Shown here: in pieces, positions 34,620 to 43,870 of the stretch | How positions within the stretch are numbered: position 1 is the first letter of the stretch | How the letters are laid out: each line of letters opens with the position of its first letter | NCBI GenBank assembly: GCA_044432645.1 | Contig: JAWXUM010000004.1 | Coordinates: 39,191 to 103,190, forward strand | Direction: 5' to 3' | DNA length: 64,000 bases | Source: SIG603 sp044432645 | GTDB taxonomy: Bacteria > Bacillota > Clostridia > Oscillospirales > Acutalibacteraceae | Notes under the pieces: generated by a model | The model's input: only the letters and a program-made list of their open reading frames with translations | Told to the model about the DNA's origin: nothing | Database searches by the model: none | Made by a program: the position numbers and the translations under genes

Positions 34620-36014
34620 ATGGAAAAATATTTTGGTACTGACGGCTTTCGTGGTGAAGCAAATGTTGTTTTAACCGCAGAACACGCTTATAAAGTAGGT
34701 CGTTTTTTAGGTTGGTATTACGCAGAAGCTAAACGTCAAAAAGGCGATGAAACTCCTGTTTGTATCGTTATAGGTAAAGATACTAGACGTTCAAGTTATA
34801 TGTTCGAGTATACATTAGCAGCTGGCATTACAGCTTCTGGTGCTGATGCTCATTTGTTACACGTTACAACAACACCGTCTGTTGCTTATATATCAAGAAC
34901 AGACTTTTTTGATTGTGGCATTATGATTTCAGCAAGTCATAATCCTTATTACGATAACGGCATTAAGTTAATCAATAACGCTGGCGAAAAAATGGAAGAT
35001 GAAATAACTGAACTTGTAGAGGCTTATATTGACGGAAATTTAACAGCTTTCGGTAAAAAATGGGATGAAATTCCTTACGCTATTGGTGCTAATATAGGAA
35101 GAACAGTTGACTATGTAGCTGGTAGAAACAGATATATTGCGTACTTGATTTCAATCGGTTTATATTCTTTTAAGGGAATTAAAATCGGTCTAGACTGCGC
35201 AAATGGTAGCGCATGGAGCATTGCAAAATCGGTATTTGATGCATTAGGTGCTAAAACTTATGTTATGAATGTTTCACCTAATGGTGTAAATATAAACGAA
35301 AATGCTGGTTCAACACATATCGAATATTTACAAAAGTTTGTATTAGAAAACGGTCTTGATGTTGGTTTTGCTTATGACGGTGATGCTGACCGTTGTTTGT
35401 GTGTAGACGAAACAGGTGCTGTAATTGACGGCGACCATATTTTATATATTTGTGGTAAGTATTTAAAAGACAAAGGTAAACTTACTAACAACACTGTTGT
35501 TACAACTATAATGTCAAACTTTGGTCTTTACAAAGCTTTCGACGAAATAGGTGTCGACTATGCCAAAACAGCAGTAGGGGATAGATTTGTTTATGAGCAT
35601 ATGGCTGCAAATAATAATTGTCTAGGTGGCGAACAATCAGGTCATATAATTTTTTCTGAATATGCTTCAACAGGTGACGGTATTTTAACAAGCCTTAAAA
35701 TGATGGAAGTTATGAAAGCTTCTAAAGTTCCTATGAGTAAACTTGCAGAGCCTTTTAAGGTTTTTCCACAAGTGTTAAAGAATATTTATGTTAAAGATAA
35801 AGCCGTAGCACAAGCCGACCCAGATGTTCAAAATGCTGTAAAAGAAGTTACTAAACTTCTTGGTACTTCTGGCAGAATTTTAGTTCGTGAATCTGGTACA
35901 GAACCTGTAGTTAGAGTTATGGTAGAGGCTGCAAGCAAAGAACTTTGTGAGCAATATGTAGACAAAGTAGTGAAAATTTTATATGACAATAATCATGTCT
36001 GTGAAAAGAGATAG
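34620..36014 (+). CDS. glmM: Phosphoglucosamine mutase
   Basis: A 464-residue alpha-D-phosphohexomutase converting glucosamine 6-phosphate to glucosamine 1-phosphate. The phosphoserine loop MISASHNPYYDNGIK, the metal loop AYDGDADRCLC, the sugar loop GGEQSGHIIF and the phosphate-binding RESGTEPVVRVMVE are all present, and the N-terminal YFGTDGFRG is diagnostic of GlmM. AAGAAGGT precedes the ATG 14 bases after the LbH gene. Confidence 0.95.
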   Translation: MEKYFGTDGFRGEANVVLTAEHAYKVGRFLGWYYAEAKRQKGDETPVCIVIGKDTRRSSYMFEYTLAAGITASGADAHLLHVTTTPSVAYISRTDFFDCGIMISASHNPYYDNGIKLINNAGEKMEDEITELVEAYIDGNLTAFGKKWDEIPYAIGANIGRTVDYVAGRNRYIAYLISIGLYSFKGIKIGLDCANGSAWSIAKSVFDALGAKTYVMNVSPNGVNINENAGSTHIEYLQKFVLENGLDVGFAYDGDADRCLCVDETGAVIDGDHILYICGKYLKDKGKLTNNTVVTTIMSNFGLYKAFDEIGVDYAKTAVGDRFVYEHMAANNNCLGGEQSGHIIFSEYASTGDGILTSLKMMEVMKASKVPMSKLAEPFKVFPQVLKNIYVKDKAVAQADPDVQNAVKEVTKLLGTSGRILVRESGTEPVVRVMVEAASKELCEQYVDKVVKILYDNNHVCEKR

Positions 36015-36023
36015 GAGAATGTT

Positions 36024-37862
36024 ATGTGCGGAATAGTAGGATTTACAGGTGGTAGACCAGCAGGACCAATTTTGCTTGATGGTTTAGCCAAACTTGAATA
36101 TCGTGGTTATGATTCAGCTGGTATTGCTGTTAGAAACGAAAGCGAAAAAGTAGAAGTTGTGAAAGCACAAGGTAGGCTTCGTGTTCTAGCAGACAAAACT
36201 GACGGTGGTAATGCTTTAAAAGGTATGTGTGGTATTGGACATACTCGTTGGGCTACTCATGGTGAACCAATTGTTGAAAATGCTCACCCTCATGTAAGTC
36301 TTGACCGAAGTGTTACTGGTGTTCACAATGGCATTATTGAAAATTATAAAGAGTTAAAAGAAAAATTGCTTAAAAATAATTACACTTTTAGTTCTCAAAC
36401 AGATACCGAAGTAGCAATTATGTTAATTGATTATTATTATAAAAAATATAATCAAGACCCAGTTGATGCTTTAGCAAGAACTATGATGAGAGTTCGTGGT
36501 TCATATGCACTTGCTGTTATGTTTGAATCTCACCCCGGTGAAATTTTTGTAGCACGTAAAGACAGCCCTATGATATTAGGTGCTGAAAATGGTGAGTCTT
36601 TCTTAGCGTCAGACGTTCCTGCAATTTTGCAATATACTAGAAATGTATATTACATTGATGACATGGAAATTGCTAAACTTAGCAAAGACGGTATTCAGTT
36701 TTATAATATCGACCGTGAAGAAATTGATAAAGAAATAGTGAAAATTGATTGGGATGTTTCAGCTGCTGAAAAAGACGGCTTCGAACATTTTATGATGAAA
36801 GAAATTCATGAACAACCAAAAGCTATTCACGACACAATGAATTCTGTTATAAAAGAAGGAAAATTAGATTTTTCTTCAGTCGGTTTATCAGATGAATTTA
36901 TAAACAATTTATCTCAAATTCATATAGTAGCTTGTGGCTCTGCATATCATGTAGGCGTTGCAGCTCAATATATAATTGAAGACTTGGCAAAAGTTCCTGT
37001 AAGAGTTGAATTTGCTTCAGAGTTCCGTTACCGTAAACCTCTTTTAAATGAAAATGATTTAGTTGTAATTATCAGTCAATCTGGTGAAACAGCCGATAGT
37101 ATTGCTGCACTTCGTGAGGCTAAAAGTCGTGGAGTAAAAACTTTAGCTATAGTTAATGTTGTTGGTTCATCAATTGCTCGTGAAGCTGATTATGTTTTCT
37201 ATACATTAGCTGGGCCTGAAATTGCTGTTGCTACAACAAAGGCTTACAGTGCTCAACTTATAGCTTGCGATTTGCTTGCTATGTATTTTGCTAGTGTACG
37301 TGGAACTGCTAACGAAGAAAAATTAAACGAATTATTAGAAGAAATTCAAACTTTGCCAAATAAAATTGAACGTACTTTAGAGGATAAAGAACGTATTCAA
37401 TGGTTTGCATCTAAATTCTCAAGTGCTAAAGATATTTTCTTTATCGGTCGTGGTATGGACTACGCTGCTGGTCTTGAAGGTAGCCTAAAAATGAAAGAAA
37501 TTAGCTATATTCATAGTGAGGCTTATGTTGCTGGTGAACTTAAACATGGCACAATGTCGCTTATAGAAAAAGATGTTTTAGTAATAAATATCATGACTCA
37601 AAAAGATTTATATGAAAAAATGCTTAGTAATATGTTAGAAGTAAAAAGCCGTGGAGCTTACTTAATGGGTCTTACAAATTATGGTAATTATTCGGTTGAA
37701 GATTCTGCTGACTTTACAGTTTATATTCCTAAAACTCATTCATATTTCACACCGTCACTTCTTGCAATCCCATTACAACTTATGGGTTATTACGTAAGTG
37801 TTAGTCGTGGTTTAGATGTAGATAAACCAAGAAACCTTGCTAAAAGCGTTACAGTTGAATAA
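36024..37862 (+). CDS. glmS: Glutamine-fructose-6-phosphate aminotransferase (isomerizing)
   Basis: A 612-residue enzyme making glucosamine 6-phosphate from fructose 6-phosphate and glutamine, the entry to peptidoglycan amino sugars. The N-terminal nucleophile Cys2 (MCGIVGF), GHTRWATHG, HNGIIENY, and two SIS domains (CGSAYHVG, SQSGETADS) plus the C-terminal AKSVTVE are intact. Only 9 bases separate it from glmM, so no glmS ribozyme fits here. Control is presumably through the leader hairpin at 33863. Confidence 0.97.
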   Translation: MCGIVGFTGGRPAGPILLDGLAKLEYRGYDSAGIAVRNESEKVEVVKAQGRLRVLADKTDGGNALKGMCGIGHTRWATHGEPIVENAHPHVSLDRSVTGVHNGIIENYKELKEKLLKNNYTFSSQTDTEVAIMLIDYYYKKYNQDPVDALARTMMRVRGSYALAVMFESHPGEIFVARKDSPMILGAENGESFLASDVPAILQYTRNVYYIDDMEIAKLSKDGIQFYNIDREEIDKEIVKIDWDVSAAEKDGFEHFMMKEIHEQPKAIHDTMNSVIKEGKLDFSSVGLSDEFINNLSQIHIVACGSAYHVGVAAQYIIEDLAKVPVRVEFASEFRYRKPLLNENDLVVIISQSGETADSIAALREAKSRGVKTLAIVNVVGSSIAREADYVFYTLAGPEIAVATTKAYSAQLIACDLLAMYFASVRGTANEEKLNELLEEIQTLPNKIERTLEDKERIQWFASKFSSAKDIFFIGRGMDYAAGLEGSLKMKEISYIHSEAYVAGELKHGTMSLIEKDVLVINIMTQKDLYEKMLSNMLEVKSRGAYLMGLTNYGNYSVEDSADFTVYIPKTHSYFTPSLLAIPLQLMGYYVSVSRGLDVDKPRNLAKSVTVE

Positions 37863-37865
37863 TAA

Positions 37866-37896
37866 AAAACACGTCACTTTTTCGGTGACGTGTTTT
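37866..37896. terminator. Bidirectional terminator after glmS
   Basis: AAAACACGTCAC / GTGACGTGTTTT around TTTTTCG, with T-runs in both directions; it separates glmS from the convergent ClC gene. Confidence 0.88.
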
Positions 37897-37899
37897 ATT

Positions 37900-39459
37900 T
37901 TACATACCTTTACACATGTTTTCAATTTTTTCTCGTATTTCAACTTCATAATTTACACTTGTTAACACAGTTATGTAATCACCAGATTTTATAACTGTAT
38001 TTCCGTTAGGGGTAATGTCGTGTTCACCACGCTTAATTGAAACAATTAAGCACTTTTCAGGAATATCTATTTCTTTTAGAGCTTTATTTGAAATTTCAGA
38101 ACCAAACTGGACAACATTTTCTAGAATAATTTTAGTTCTATGCATAGCTTTTTCGTGTATTCCTCTAGAAATTAAAAGATTTTCAAGAAGTGATTCATAT
38201 ATAGGTTTGTTTTTTAATTCTTCTGCAATGATATAAGCTACAGCAGAAGTTACAATTAACGGTAAAAGTTGCGAAAGTGAGCCAGTCATTTCAATCATTA
38301 ATATAATTCCAGTTAAAGGAGCACGTACTATTGCACAAAAATATCCAGCCATAGCGATTATAATAAAGTTGTAAAATAATACCTCATCAAGTCCCAAAAC
38401 TGGTATAACAATTTTTGCAAAAATAGCACCAATAGTAGAGCCTAATACTAACAAAGGGAAAAATATACCTCCAGGAGCACCAGAGCCAAAACTTATCATT
38501 GAAAAAATGAATTTTATAACTAAAGCAGCAACTAAAAATAATAGACTTGCATTAATATTTAATTCTTCTATAATACTATGGCCACCACATAAAACAACAG
38601 GAAAAGTAAGACCTAAAATACCAGCTAATATAAAAGGGATTACAGGTTTTAATTTATTATTAATAAATTTTGTTTCTTTATAAATTTGCTGAGTTTTAAC
38701 TAAACATTTGTTATACAAAACACCTGAAAAACCAAGAATAATTCCTAAAACTAATAATAACCAATAATATTTAATAGGAATTGCACTCGTAACTTCAAAT
38801 TCAAAAACATGAGTTGTACCGAAAAATAATTTGGAAATAAAATCAGCGGCAACAGCTGCCACCATAGTTGAAAGCAGTACCATAGGGGAGAAGTACTTGA
38901 AAATTTCTTCTAAAGCAAACATAACACCAGCAAGAGGTGCATTAAAAGCAGCAGCTAAACCAGCGCTTGCTCCACTTGCAGTGTAAATTCTTTTCTCACT
39001 TGCACTTTTTGTTGTTTTGTGCGAAATTCCATCTGCAACGCAAGCGCCAAGTTGAATTGACGGTCCCTCACGACCAAGTGAAAGTCCTGCTAAAATTGAC
39101 AATGTACCACCTAAAAGTTTAGCTAAAAGTGTTGGTAACCATTTACCGTCTATATAACCAGTAATTTGTGCCTTAACTTGAGGTATGCCACTACCTGAAA
39201 TTAAAGGAAATTTTCTTGTTAACGCTCCAATTCCATAACCTAAAAGTGCTAATAAAACAAATAATACTGGTATCAATTTCATATTGTTTGATACAAACTC
39301 GTACATTGCAAAAGATAAACTTTCAGTTTTTGTAAGCATTATTCTGTACAATACAGTTACTAAACCAGCACAAATACCAATTAATGCACTAATTGAAATA
39401 ATTTTAATATTATTTTGCTCTCTGTATTTTTTTGACATTGTTTTTACTTTTTTTACCAT
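37900..39459 (-). CDS. ClC family chloride transporter with C-terminal TrkA-C domain
   Basis: A 519-residue membrane protein of the ClC family. Selectivity motifs are GSGIPQ, GREGPSIQLG with the gating Glu expected of an H+/Cl- exchanger, and GAPGGIFFPLL. About ten helices fill residues 15-410, and residues 430-515 look like a cytosolic TrkA-C regulatory domain (RGEHDITPNGNTVIKSGDYI). The start is uncertain: ATG 39459 with GGA-GAG upstream is preferred over two other in-frame ATGs. It is transcribed alone. Confidence 0.88.
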   Translation of the reverse strand: MVKKVKTMSKKYREQNNIKIISISALIGICAGLVTVLYRIMLTKTESLSFAMYEFVSNNMKLIPVLFVLLALLGYGIGALTRKFPLISGSGIPQVKAQITGYIDGKWLPTLLAKLLGGTLSILAGLSLGREGPSIQLGACVADGISHKTTKSASEKRIYTASGASAGLAAAFNAPLAGVMFALEEIFKYFSPMVLLSTMVAAVAADFISKLFFGTTHVFEFEVTSAIPIKYYWLLLVLGIILGFSGVLYNKCLVKTQQIYKETKFINNKLKPVIPFILAGILGLTFPVVLCGGHSIIEELNINASLLFLVAALVIKFIFSMISFGSGAPGGIFFPLLVLGSTIGAIFAKIVIPVLGLDEVLFYNFIIIAMAGYFCAIVRAPLTGIILMIEMTGSLSQLLPLIVTSAVAYIIAEELKNKPIYESLLENLLISRGIHEKAMHRTKIILENVVQFGSEISNKALKEIDIPEKCLIVSIKRGEHDITPNGNTVIKSGDYITVLTSVNYEVEIREKIENMCKGM

Positions 39460-39508
39460 ATATCTCATTCCATTCAAAGTATAATACAAATTTATTATAC
39501 AACAAAAA

Positions 39509-40471
39509 TTAATAACCTACTTTTTTAATTCTTCTAATATCTTGTCCTACAAAACCTAAGCGACTATAATGTGCTATAAATCTTGAAGTTAGTCTAGTAC
39601 TGTATCGCTTGTCAATTTGCTCACCTGTTAAGTTAGTAGTAATTATTGTAGGTAAATTTTTCAAAATCCTAATATTAATTACATCATATAAAGTAGCTTG
39701 TGTGTAAGGTGAGCTATTTTCTGTACCTAAATCATCTAAAATTAACAAGTCACAGTTTGATAATACTTGTGCTGTGTTTGCATCTTTTTCGAAACGTTCT
39801 TTTTCAAAAGTTAAAACGAAACTATGAACAGGGCCATATACGACACCATAACCTGCATTTATCGCCTCTTTTGCAATTGATAAACTCAAATGTGTTTTCC
39901 CAAGCCCAGAACTACCTTGAAATAGAAGGTTAGGTGATTTTAAAGAAAAGTTTTTGGCATAGTTTTTACAGTAATTAAAAATACGCTCCATCATAGCTCT
40001 GTCATTATGTCCGTCATTACTATAATAATTAAGGCTAAAATGGTCAAAATCACTTACATCTAAAGGAGTATTGTGATTGAATTCATCGTAACATATTTTT
40101 TTAAGCAAATCTTTAAAACAACTGCACCTGTAACCGTCGTTGAAACCAGTGTCTTTACATTTTGAACATGTATAAATTGGTTCTAAATCAGAAGTTTTAA
40201 AACCGTGTTTTTCAAGAAGTTCAGCTTGCTTTTTTTGCAAATCTAAATTAACTGATTTAATTTTTTTAATTTGAGTTTTAGCATCTCCGCCTTTTAAAAC
40301 AGCTAAAACAGCTTGACTACCAGTTCTTCTAAGGGCAAGTTCTATTTCTTTTGCTTCGGGACAAACGCTAATGAAATTATTGTAATTTTGGTCAGCTATA
40401 ACCTCAGCCTCACGTTTTCTATTTTTTAAAATAAGTTTAGCTTTTTCCACAGTTTCTTCTGTATAATTCAT
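39509..40471 (-). CDS. Helicase loader, DnaI/DnaC-type ATPase
   Basis: A 320-residue AAA+ protein. An N-terminal helical region is followed by a four-cysteine zinc module (CSKC and CSC, about residues 101-118) and an ATPase with Walker A GSSGLGKTH and Walker B LLILDDLGTE. It ends with an arginine-finger segment TSRFIAHY. This architecture matches primosomal DnaI, which loads the replicative helicase at oriC and restart sites. The ATG at 40471 has AGAGGA upstream, one base after the DnaD-like stop, so the two are co-translated. Confidence 0.88.
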   Translation of the reverse strand: MNYTEETVEKAKLILKNRKREAEVIADQNYNNFISVCPEAKEIELALRRTGSQAVLAVLKGGDAKTQIKKIKSVNLDLQKKQAELLEKHGFKTSDLEPIYTCSKCKDTGFNDGYRCSCFKDLLKKICYDEFNHNTPLDVSDFDHFSLNYYSNDGHNDRAMMERIFNYCKNYAKNFSLKSPNLLFQGSSGLGKTHLSLSIAKEAINAGYGVVYGPVHSFVLTFEKERFEKDANTAQVLSNCDLLILDDLGTENSSPYTQATLYDVINIRILKNLPTIITTNLTGEQIDKRYSTRLTSRFIAHYSRLGFVGQDIRRIKKVGY

Positions 40472-40472
40472 A

Positions 40473-41423
40473 TTAATTTTCCTCTGAATCAAAAATATTT
40501 AAGTTATCCAAAACATTTGCGTTAGTACTTGATGTATTTGATGTTTTAGACTGTCTATGACTTTTTTCGTTTTCTAGCATAGCTTTGTTAGTTATTCTTT
40601 TTTTGTACCATTCGGTAAGAATTTTGTGCATGTATTTTGGTTGAAGTTTACCAGTTCTTATAACAGTTTCTTCATAGGCAGCAATTATCATTTCTCTTGA
40701 AAATTTCATATTGTTAATAACATCATGAGCCAAGTCGAGTTCTGATTTAATAGGTTGACGATAAGGCAGATTTATTGTGCTACAAAAAGATTTCCACGCA
40801 GTACTGCGTTCGTTCATTTCTTCAATTCTAGCTTCAGCTTGTTCAAGATTACTAACGCCAAGTTCGTACCAGTTTTTAGCTAAAGTTTCAATAAAACTAG
40901 GCGAAGTTCTGTTGATAGAAACACAGTAACTAATCAGCATAGTTATAACTTCAATAGGTAAACAATAATCGTCATAAGCAATAATTAAAACAGCACTTAA
41001 CGACGGAGAAAGCGTTTTACCCATAACAGCTTGAGAATCTGAAAAAAGGTGTGATAACTCAGGACTTTCGTGTAGCCTTTTTGATATATAAATAGAATCT
41101 GGTCTTAGCATTTTTTGTGTTGTTATAGTACTAGTTTCAGCCTGATTTACTGCTATATTGCTGTTTTTAGGAGCAATTTCACTATTGTTACAACTGATTA
41201 AACCAGAGTTAACCCAGTAATTCAAGGAACTTTCGAACTTTGTATAAGGTATACCTGCCTTGTCACAAATATCTTCTTTAGAAAACTTTACTGTTGGGTA
41301 CCTTAGCATAGTTAACATAAGTTTTAAAGAATATTCATCACAATTTTTCAAGTGATTATCTATTAAATTTGTCGGTACAGCAAAAACAGAATTCCAAATT
41401 CCAAAGTTTAAATAAAATGACAT
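40473..41423 (-). CDS. DnaD/DnaB-family replication initiation protein
   Basis: A 316-residue protein. The N-terminal winged helix (about 15-90, DICDKAGIPYTKFESSLNYW) and the C-terminal DnaD domain with the hallmark YMHKILTEWYKKRI (YxxxIxxxW) are present, along with a middle helical domain. It is the partner of the DnaI-like loader directly downstream, the usual Firmicute pair. The C-terminal tail is Ser/Asn-rich. AAAGGT precedes the ATG. Confidence 0.88.
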   Translation of the reverse strand: MSFYLNFGIWNSVFAVPTNLIDNHLKNCDEYSLKLMLTMLRYPTVKFSKEDICDKAGIPYTKFESSLNYWVNSGLISCNNSEIAPKNSNIAVNQAETSTITTQKMLRPDSIYISKRLHESPELSHLFSDSQAVMGKTLSPSLSAVLIIAYDDYCLPIEVITMLISYCVSINRTSPSFIETLAKNWYELGVSNLEQAEARIEEMNERSTAWKSFCSTINLPYRQPIKSELDLAHDVINNMKFSREMIIAAYEETVIRTGKLQPKYMHKILTEWYKKRITNKAMLENEKSHRQSKTSNTSSTNANVLDNLNIFDSEEN

Positions 41424-41558
41424 AATTATTACCTTTATAATTTATTTTATTTAATTATAGCATAAATTTTAATAGAAATAAAGATTTAATTTAAAAATTG
41501 AAAGTAAACCTTTTAGTTTTAATACATATAATAAAAGTAATAGAAAAGGGGTGGAGTT

Positions 41559-41780
41559 ATGAAAGAAAAATTAATTATAGTAGGTTCAATCACTTACGCT
41601 TTAAAAGCTAAAGATATATTACTAAAACACGGCATTAAATCATATATTGAACGAAACACCAAAACTAGGGAATATGGTTGTGGATATTCGATTTTTATTC
41701 CAAATAAATTTGAGCAAGCTGAAACCCTCCTAAGAGAATTCAATGTAAAAATATTGGCAATAATCGAAAGAGAAGGATGA
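41559..41780 (+). CDS. DUF3343 sulfur/selenium carrier-like protein
   Basis: A 73-residue DUF3343 protein. It has the family core YALKAKDILLKHGIKSYIER and the cysteine-containing YGCGYSIF segment (Cys43, near the middle). The Cys is a plausible persulfide or selenide carrier site; direct evidence for the family is limited. It is followed after one base by a cysteine desulfurase, the common pairing in anaerobes that make selenium- or thio-modified products. AAAGGGGTGG precedes the start. Confidence 0.85.
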   Translation: MKEKLIIVGSITYALKAKDILLKHGIKSYIERNTKTREYGCGYSIFIPNKFEQAETLLREFNVKILAIIEREG

Positions 41781-41781
41781 T

Positions 41782-42906
41782 ATGGTTTACTTAGATAATG
41801 CTGCTACAAGTTATCCCAAACCTAAAATTGTACAAAATACAGTTTCTCAAAGTTTAATTAAATACGGCGCAAACCCAGGTAGAAGTTCTTATAAAATGGC
41901 AGTAGAAACAAGCACTGTCGTTTATAAAACTAGAACAAAAATCAAAGGATTTTTTAAAGCAAAAAGCGAAGAAGATGTTATTTTTACAAAATCTTGTACT
42001 GAAGCTTTAAATATGGTGATTTTAAGTAAACTTAAAGCAGGTGACCACGTTGTAATCTCAGATTTAGAGCACAATGCAGTGGTCAGAGCAGTACATGCCT
42101 TGAAAGAAAAATCTGTAGAATACTCCATTTTTAAAGTGAGTTTAGAAGACGATAATGAAACCATAGATAATTTAAGAAAAGCTTTAAAACCCAAAACTAA
42201 ACTTGTTGTTTGCACTGCTGCTTCAAATGTTTTTGGTGTAAAATTACCAATCCACAGGCTAACTGCACTTTGTCATATTTATGATATTGAAATTTGTGTA
42301 GATGCCGCACAAGGTGCTGGACATTTTGATATTGATATTTCTAAATCAGACATAGACTATCTTTGTTTGCCTGCTCATAAAGGTATGTTTGGTATTATGG
42401 GAACAGGAATTTTGATTACCAATAAACTAATAAAACCTTTGATTTACGGTGGTACGGGTACAAGTTCTTTTTCGTATGTTCAGCCAACAGATAAGCCGGA
42501 TGCTCTTGAAAGTGGTACTTTAAATGTAGCAGGTATTATGTCTTTATCTGCTGGAATTGATTATATTAATAATAAATCTATAGAAAAAATAGAAACCGTT
42601 GAAAAAACAAAAATAAATTACTTGTATAATAAACTTGAAAATATTGATAATGTAATACTTTATATAAATAATCCTTTAAATATTGCTCCAGTTATATCAT
42701 TGAATATAAAAGACGTAGAAAGTGAAGTTGTAGGAGCGTATTTATCACGTAAAAATATAGCTGTTAGGTGTGGAATTCATTGTGCACCCTTAGCTCATTT
42801 AAAATTAAACACAGAAAATGGAACAGTGAGAATTAGTCCATCTGTTTTTACAACTAAAGAAGAAATTGATTATTTTATAAAAGTTTTAGAAAATTATAAA
42901 AATTAA
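41782..42906 (+). CDS. Cysteine desulfurase / aminotransferase class V
   Basis: A 374-residue PLP enzyme of the NifS/CsdB type. It starts MVYLDNAATSYPKP, with the PLP lysine in LCLPAHKGMFGIMGTG and active cysteines in RCGIHCAPL. Family members take sulfur (or selenium) from cysteine onto the enzyme and hand it to acceptors. The DUF3343 gene ends one base before, so the carrier is the likely acceptor. Length and motif order fit the clostridial group that also contains the EF2568-type proteins. Confidence 0.9.
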   Translation: MVYLDNAATSYPKPKIVQNTVSQSLIKYGANPGRSSYKMAVETSTVVYKTRTKIKGFFKAKSEEDVIFTKSCTEALNMVILSKLKAGDHVVISDLEHNAVVRAVHALKEKSVEYSIFKVSLEDDNETIDNLRKALKPKTKLVVCTAASNVFGVKLPIHRLTALCHIYDIEICVDAAQGAGHFDIDISKSDIDYLCLPAHKGMFGIMGTGILITNKLIKPLIYGGTGTSSFSYVQPTDKPDALESGTLNVAGIMSLSAGIDYINNKSIEKIETVEKTKINYLYNKLENIDNVILYINNPLNIAPVISLNIKDVESEVVGAYLSRKNIAVRCGIHCAPLAHLKLNTENGTVRISPSVFTTKEEIDYFIKVLENYKN

Positions 42907-42916
42907 CAAAAAAGGC

Positions 42917-42945
42917 TTTACCAAGTAGAATAAAAGTGCTAAAAT
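42917..42945 (+). promoter_or_regulatory. Promoter for cdaA-cdaR
   Basis: TTTACC (42917-42922), 17 bases, TAAAAT (42940-42945), 28 bases before the cdaA start. Confidence 0.6.
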
Positions 42946-42973
42946 GAATGTAACGAGGTGGGAGGTTTAAAAT

Positions 42974-43870
42974 ATGGGAATAATAATAAATTCTATTGTA
43001 GAATTTTGGCAGTTGATTATAGATTTATCAAAAAGTTTTATTTTAAAAGATTTAATTGATATATCAATAGTTACACTTCTAATATATAGTGCTATAAAGT
43101 TGCTTAGAGAAACTAGGGCTGTTCAGCTTATTAAAGGACTCCTTGTTCTTATAGTTATTTATGTAGCTTCAATATTGCTTAATTTAGAAATGGTAAATAC
43201 CATTACAACGTTTTTCTTTCAATACGCAGTTGTTACAATACTTGTTGTTTTTCAACCTGAAATTAGAAAAGCACTTGAACAAATGGGCAGAAGCAACGTT
43301 GGTAAAAGTATATTTAGCGTTGTAAGTTCTAAAGACGATGAAAGTACAGCACTAGCAAACAGAATTGCAATTAACAGTACAGTTAATGCGATAGTTTCTT
43401 TGCAAGCGTTAAAAATGGGAGCGATTATTGTTTTTGAAAAAGTAACAAAACTCGGAGAAATTATCGAAACTGGAACAACAGTTGACGCTCAGCCAAGTGC
43501 ACAAATGATTGGCAATATATTTTTTAATAAAGCACCACTTCACGATGGAGCTATGATAATAAGAAACGGCAGAGTAGCTGCTGCTGGTTGTATTTTACCA
43601 CTTACTAAAAGTGACAGCTTAAGTGAATCTTTAGGCACAAGGCACAGAGCATCTGTAGGACTTAGTGAAGAATGCGATGCTGTAGTTGTAGTTCTATCCG
43701 AAGAAACTGGCCAAATTTCTATAGCTTATAATGGTGTACTTAAGCGTGATTTTACAAAAGAAGAATTGAGAGATTTTCTTGATAATAATCTAAATACTAA
43801 AACAGAAGATAGTCATTTACCTCATAGCAAAATTCCGTTATTTAATAGAAAAAGAGGTGATAAAAAATGA
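42974..43870 (+). CDS. cdaA: Diadenylate cyclase CdaA
   Basis: A 298-residue enzyme making cyclic di-AMP from two ATP. Three N-terminal helices (residues 20-90) anchor it to the membrane, and the DAC domain has the DGA motif (HDGAMIIRNG) and RHR motif (GTRHRASVGLSEE). It overlaps cdaR by four bases (ATGA). In many Firmicutes the pair precedes glmM, but here glmM is 6 kb away. A GGTGGGAGG ribosome site precedes the start. The messenger receptor DarA is encoded at 6844. Confidence 0.95.
   Translation: MGIIINSIVEFWQLIIDLSKSFILKDLIDISIVTLLIYSAIKLLRETRAVQLIKGLLVLIVIYVASILLNLEMVNTITTFFFQYAVVTILVVFQPEIRKALEQMGRSNVGKSIFSVVSSKDDESTALANRIAINSTVNAIVSLQALKMGAIIVFEKVTKLGEIIETGTTVDAQPSAQMIGNIFFNKAPLHDGAMIIRNGRVAAAGCILPLTKSDSLSESLGTRHRASVGLSEECDAVVVVLSEETGQISIAYNGVLKRDFTKEELRDFLDNNLNTKTEDSHLPHSKIPLFNRKRGDKK

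Noticed and set aside
36000..36024. glmS ribozyme before glmS
   Set aside because: Only nine bases separate glmM and glmS and no ribozyme core is present in the upstream operon leader.
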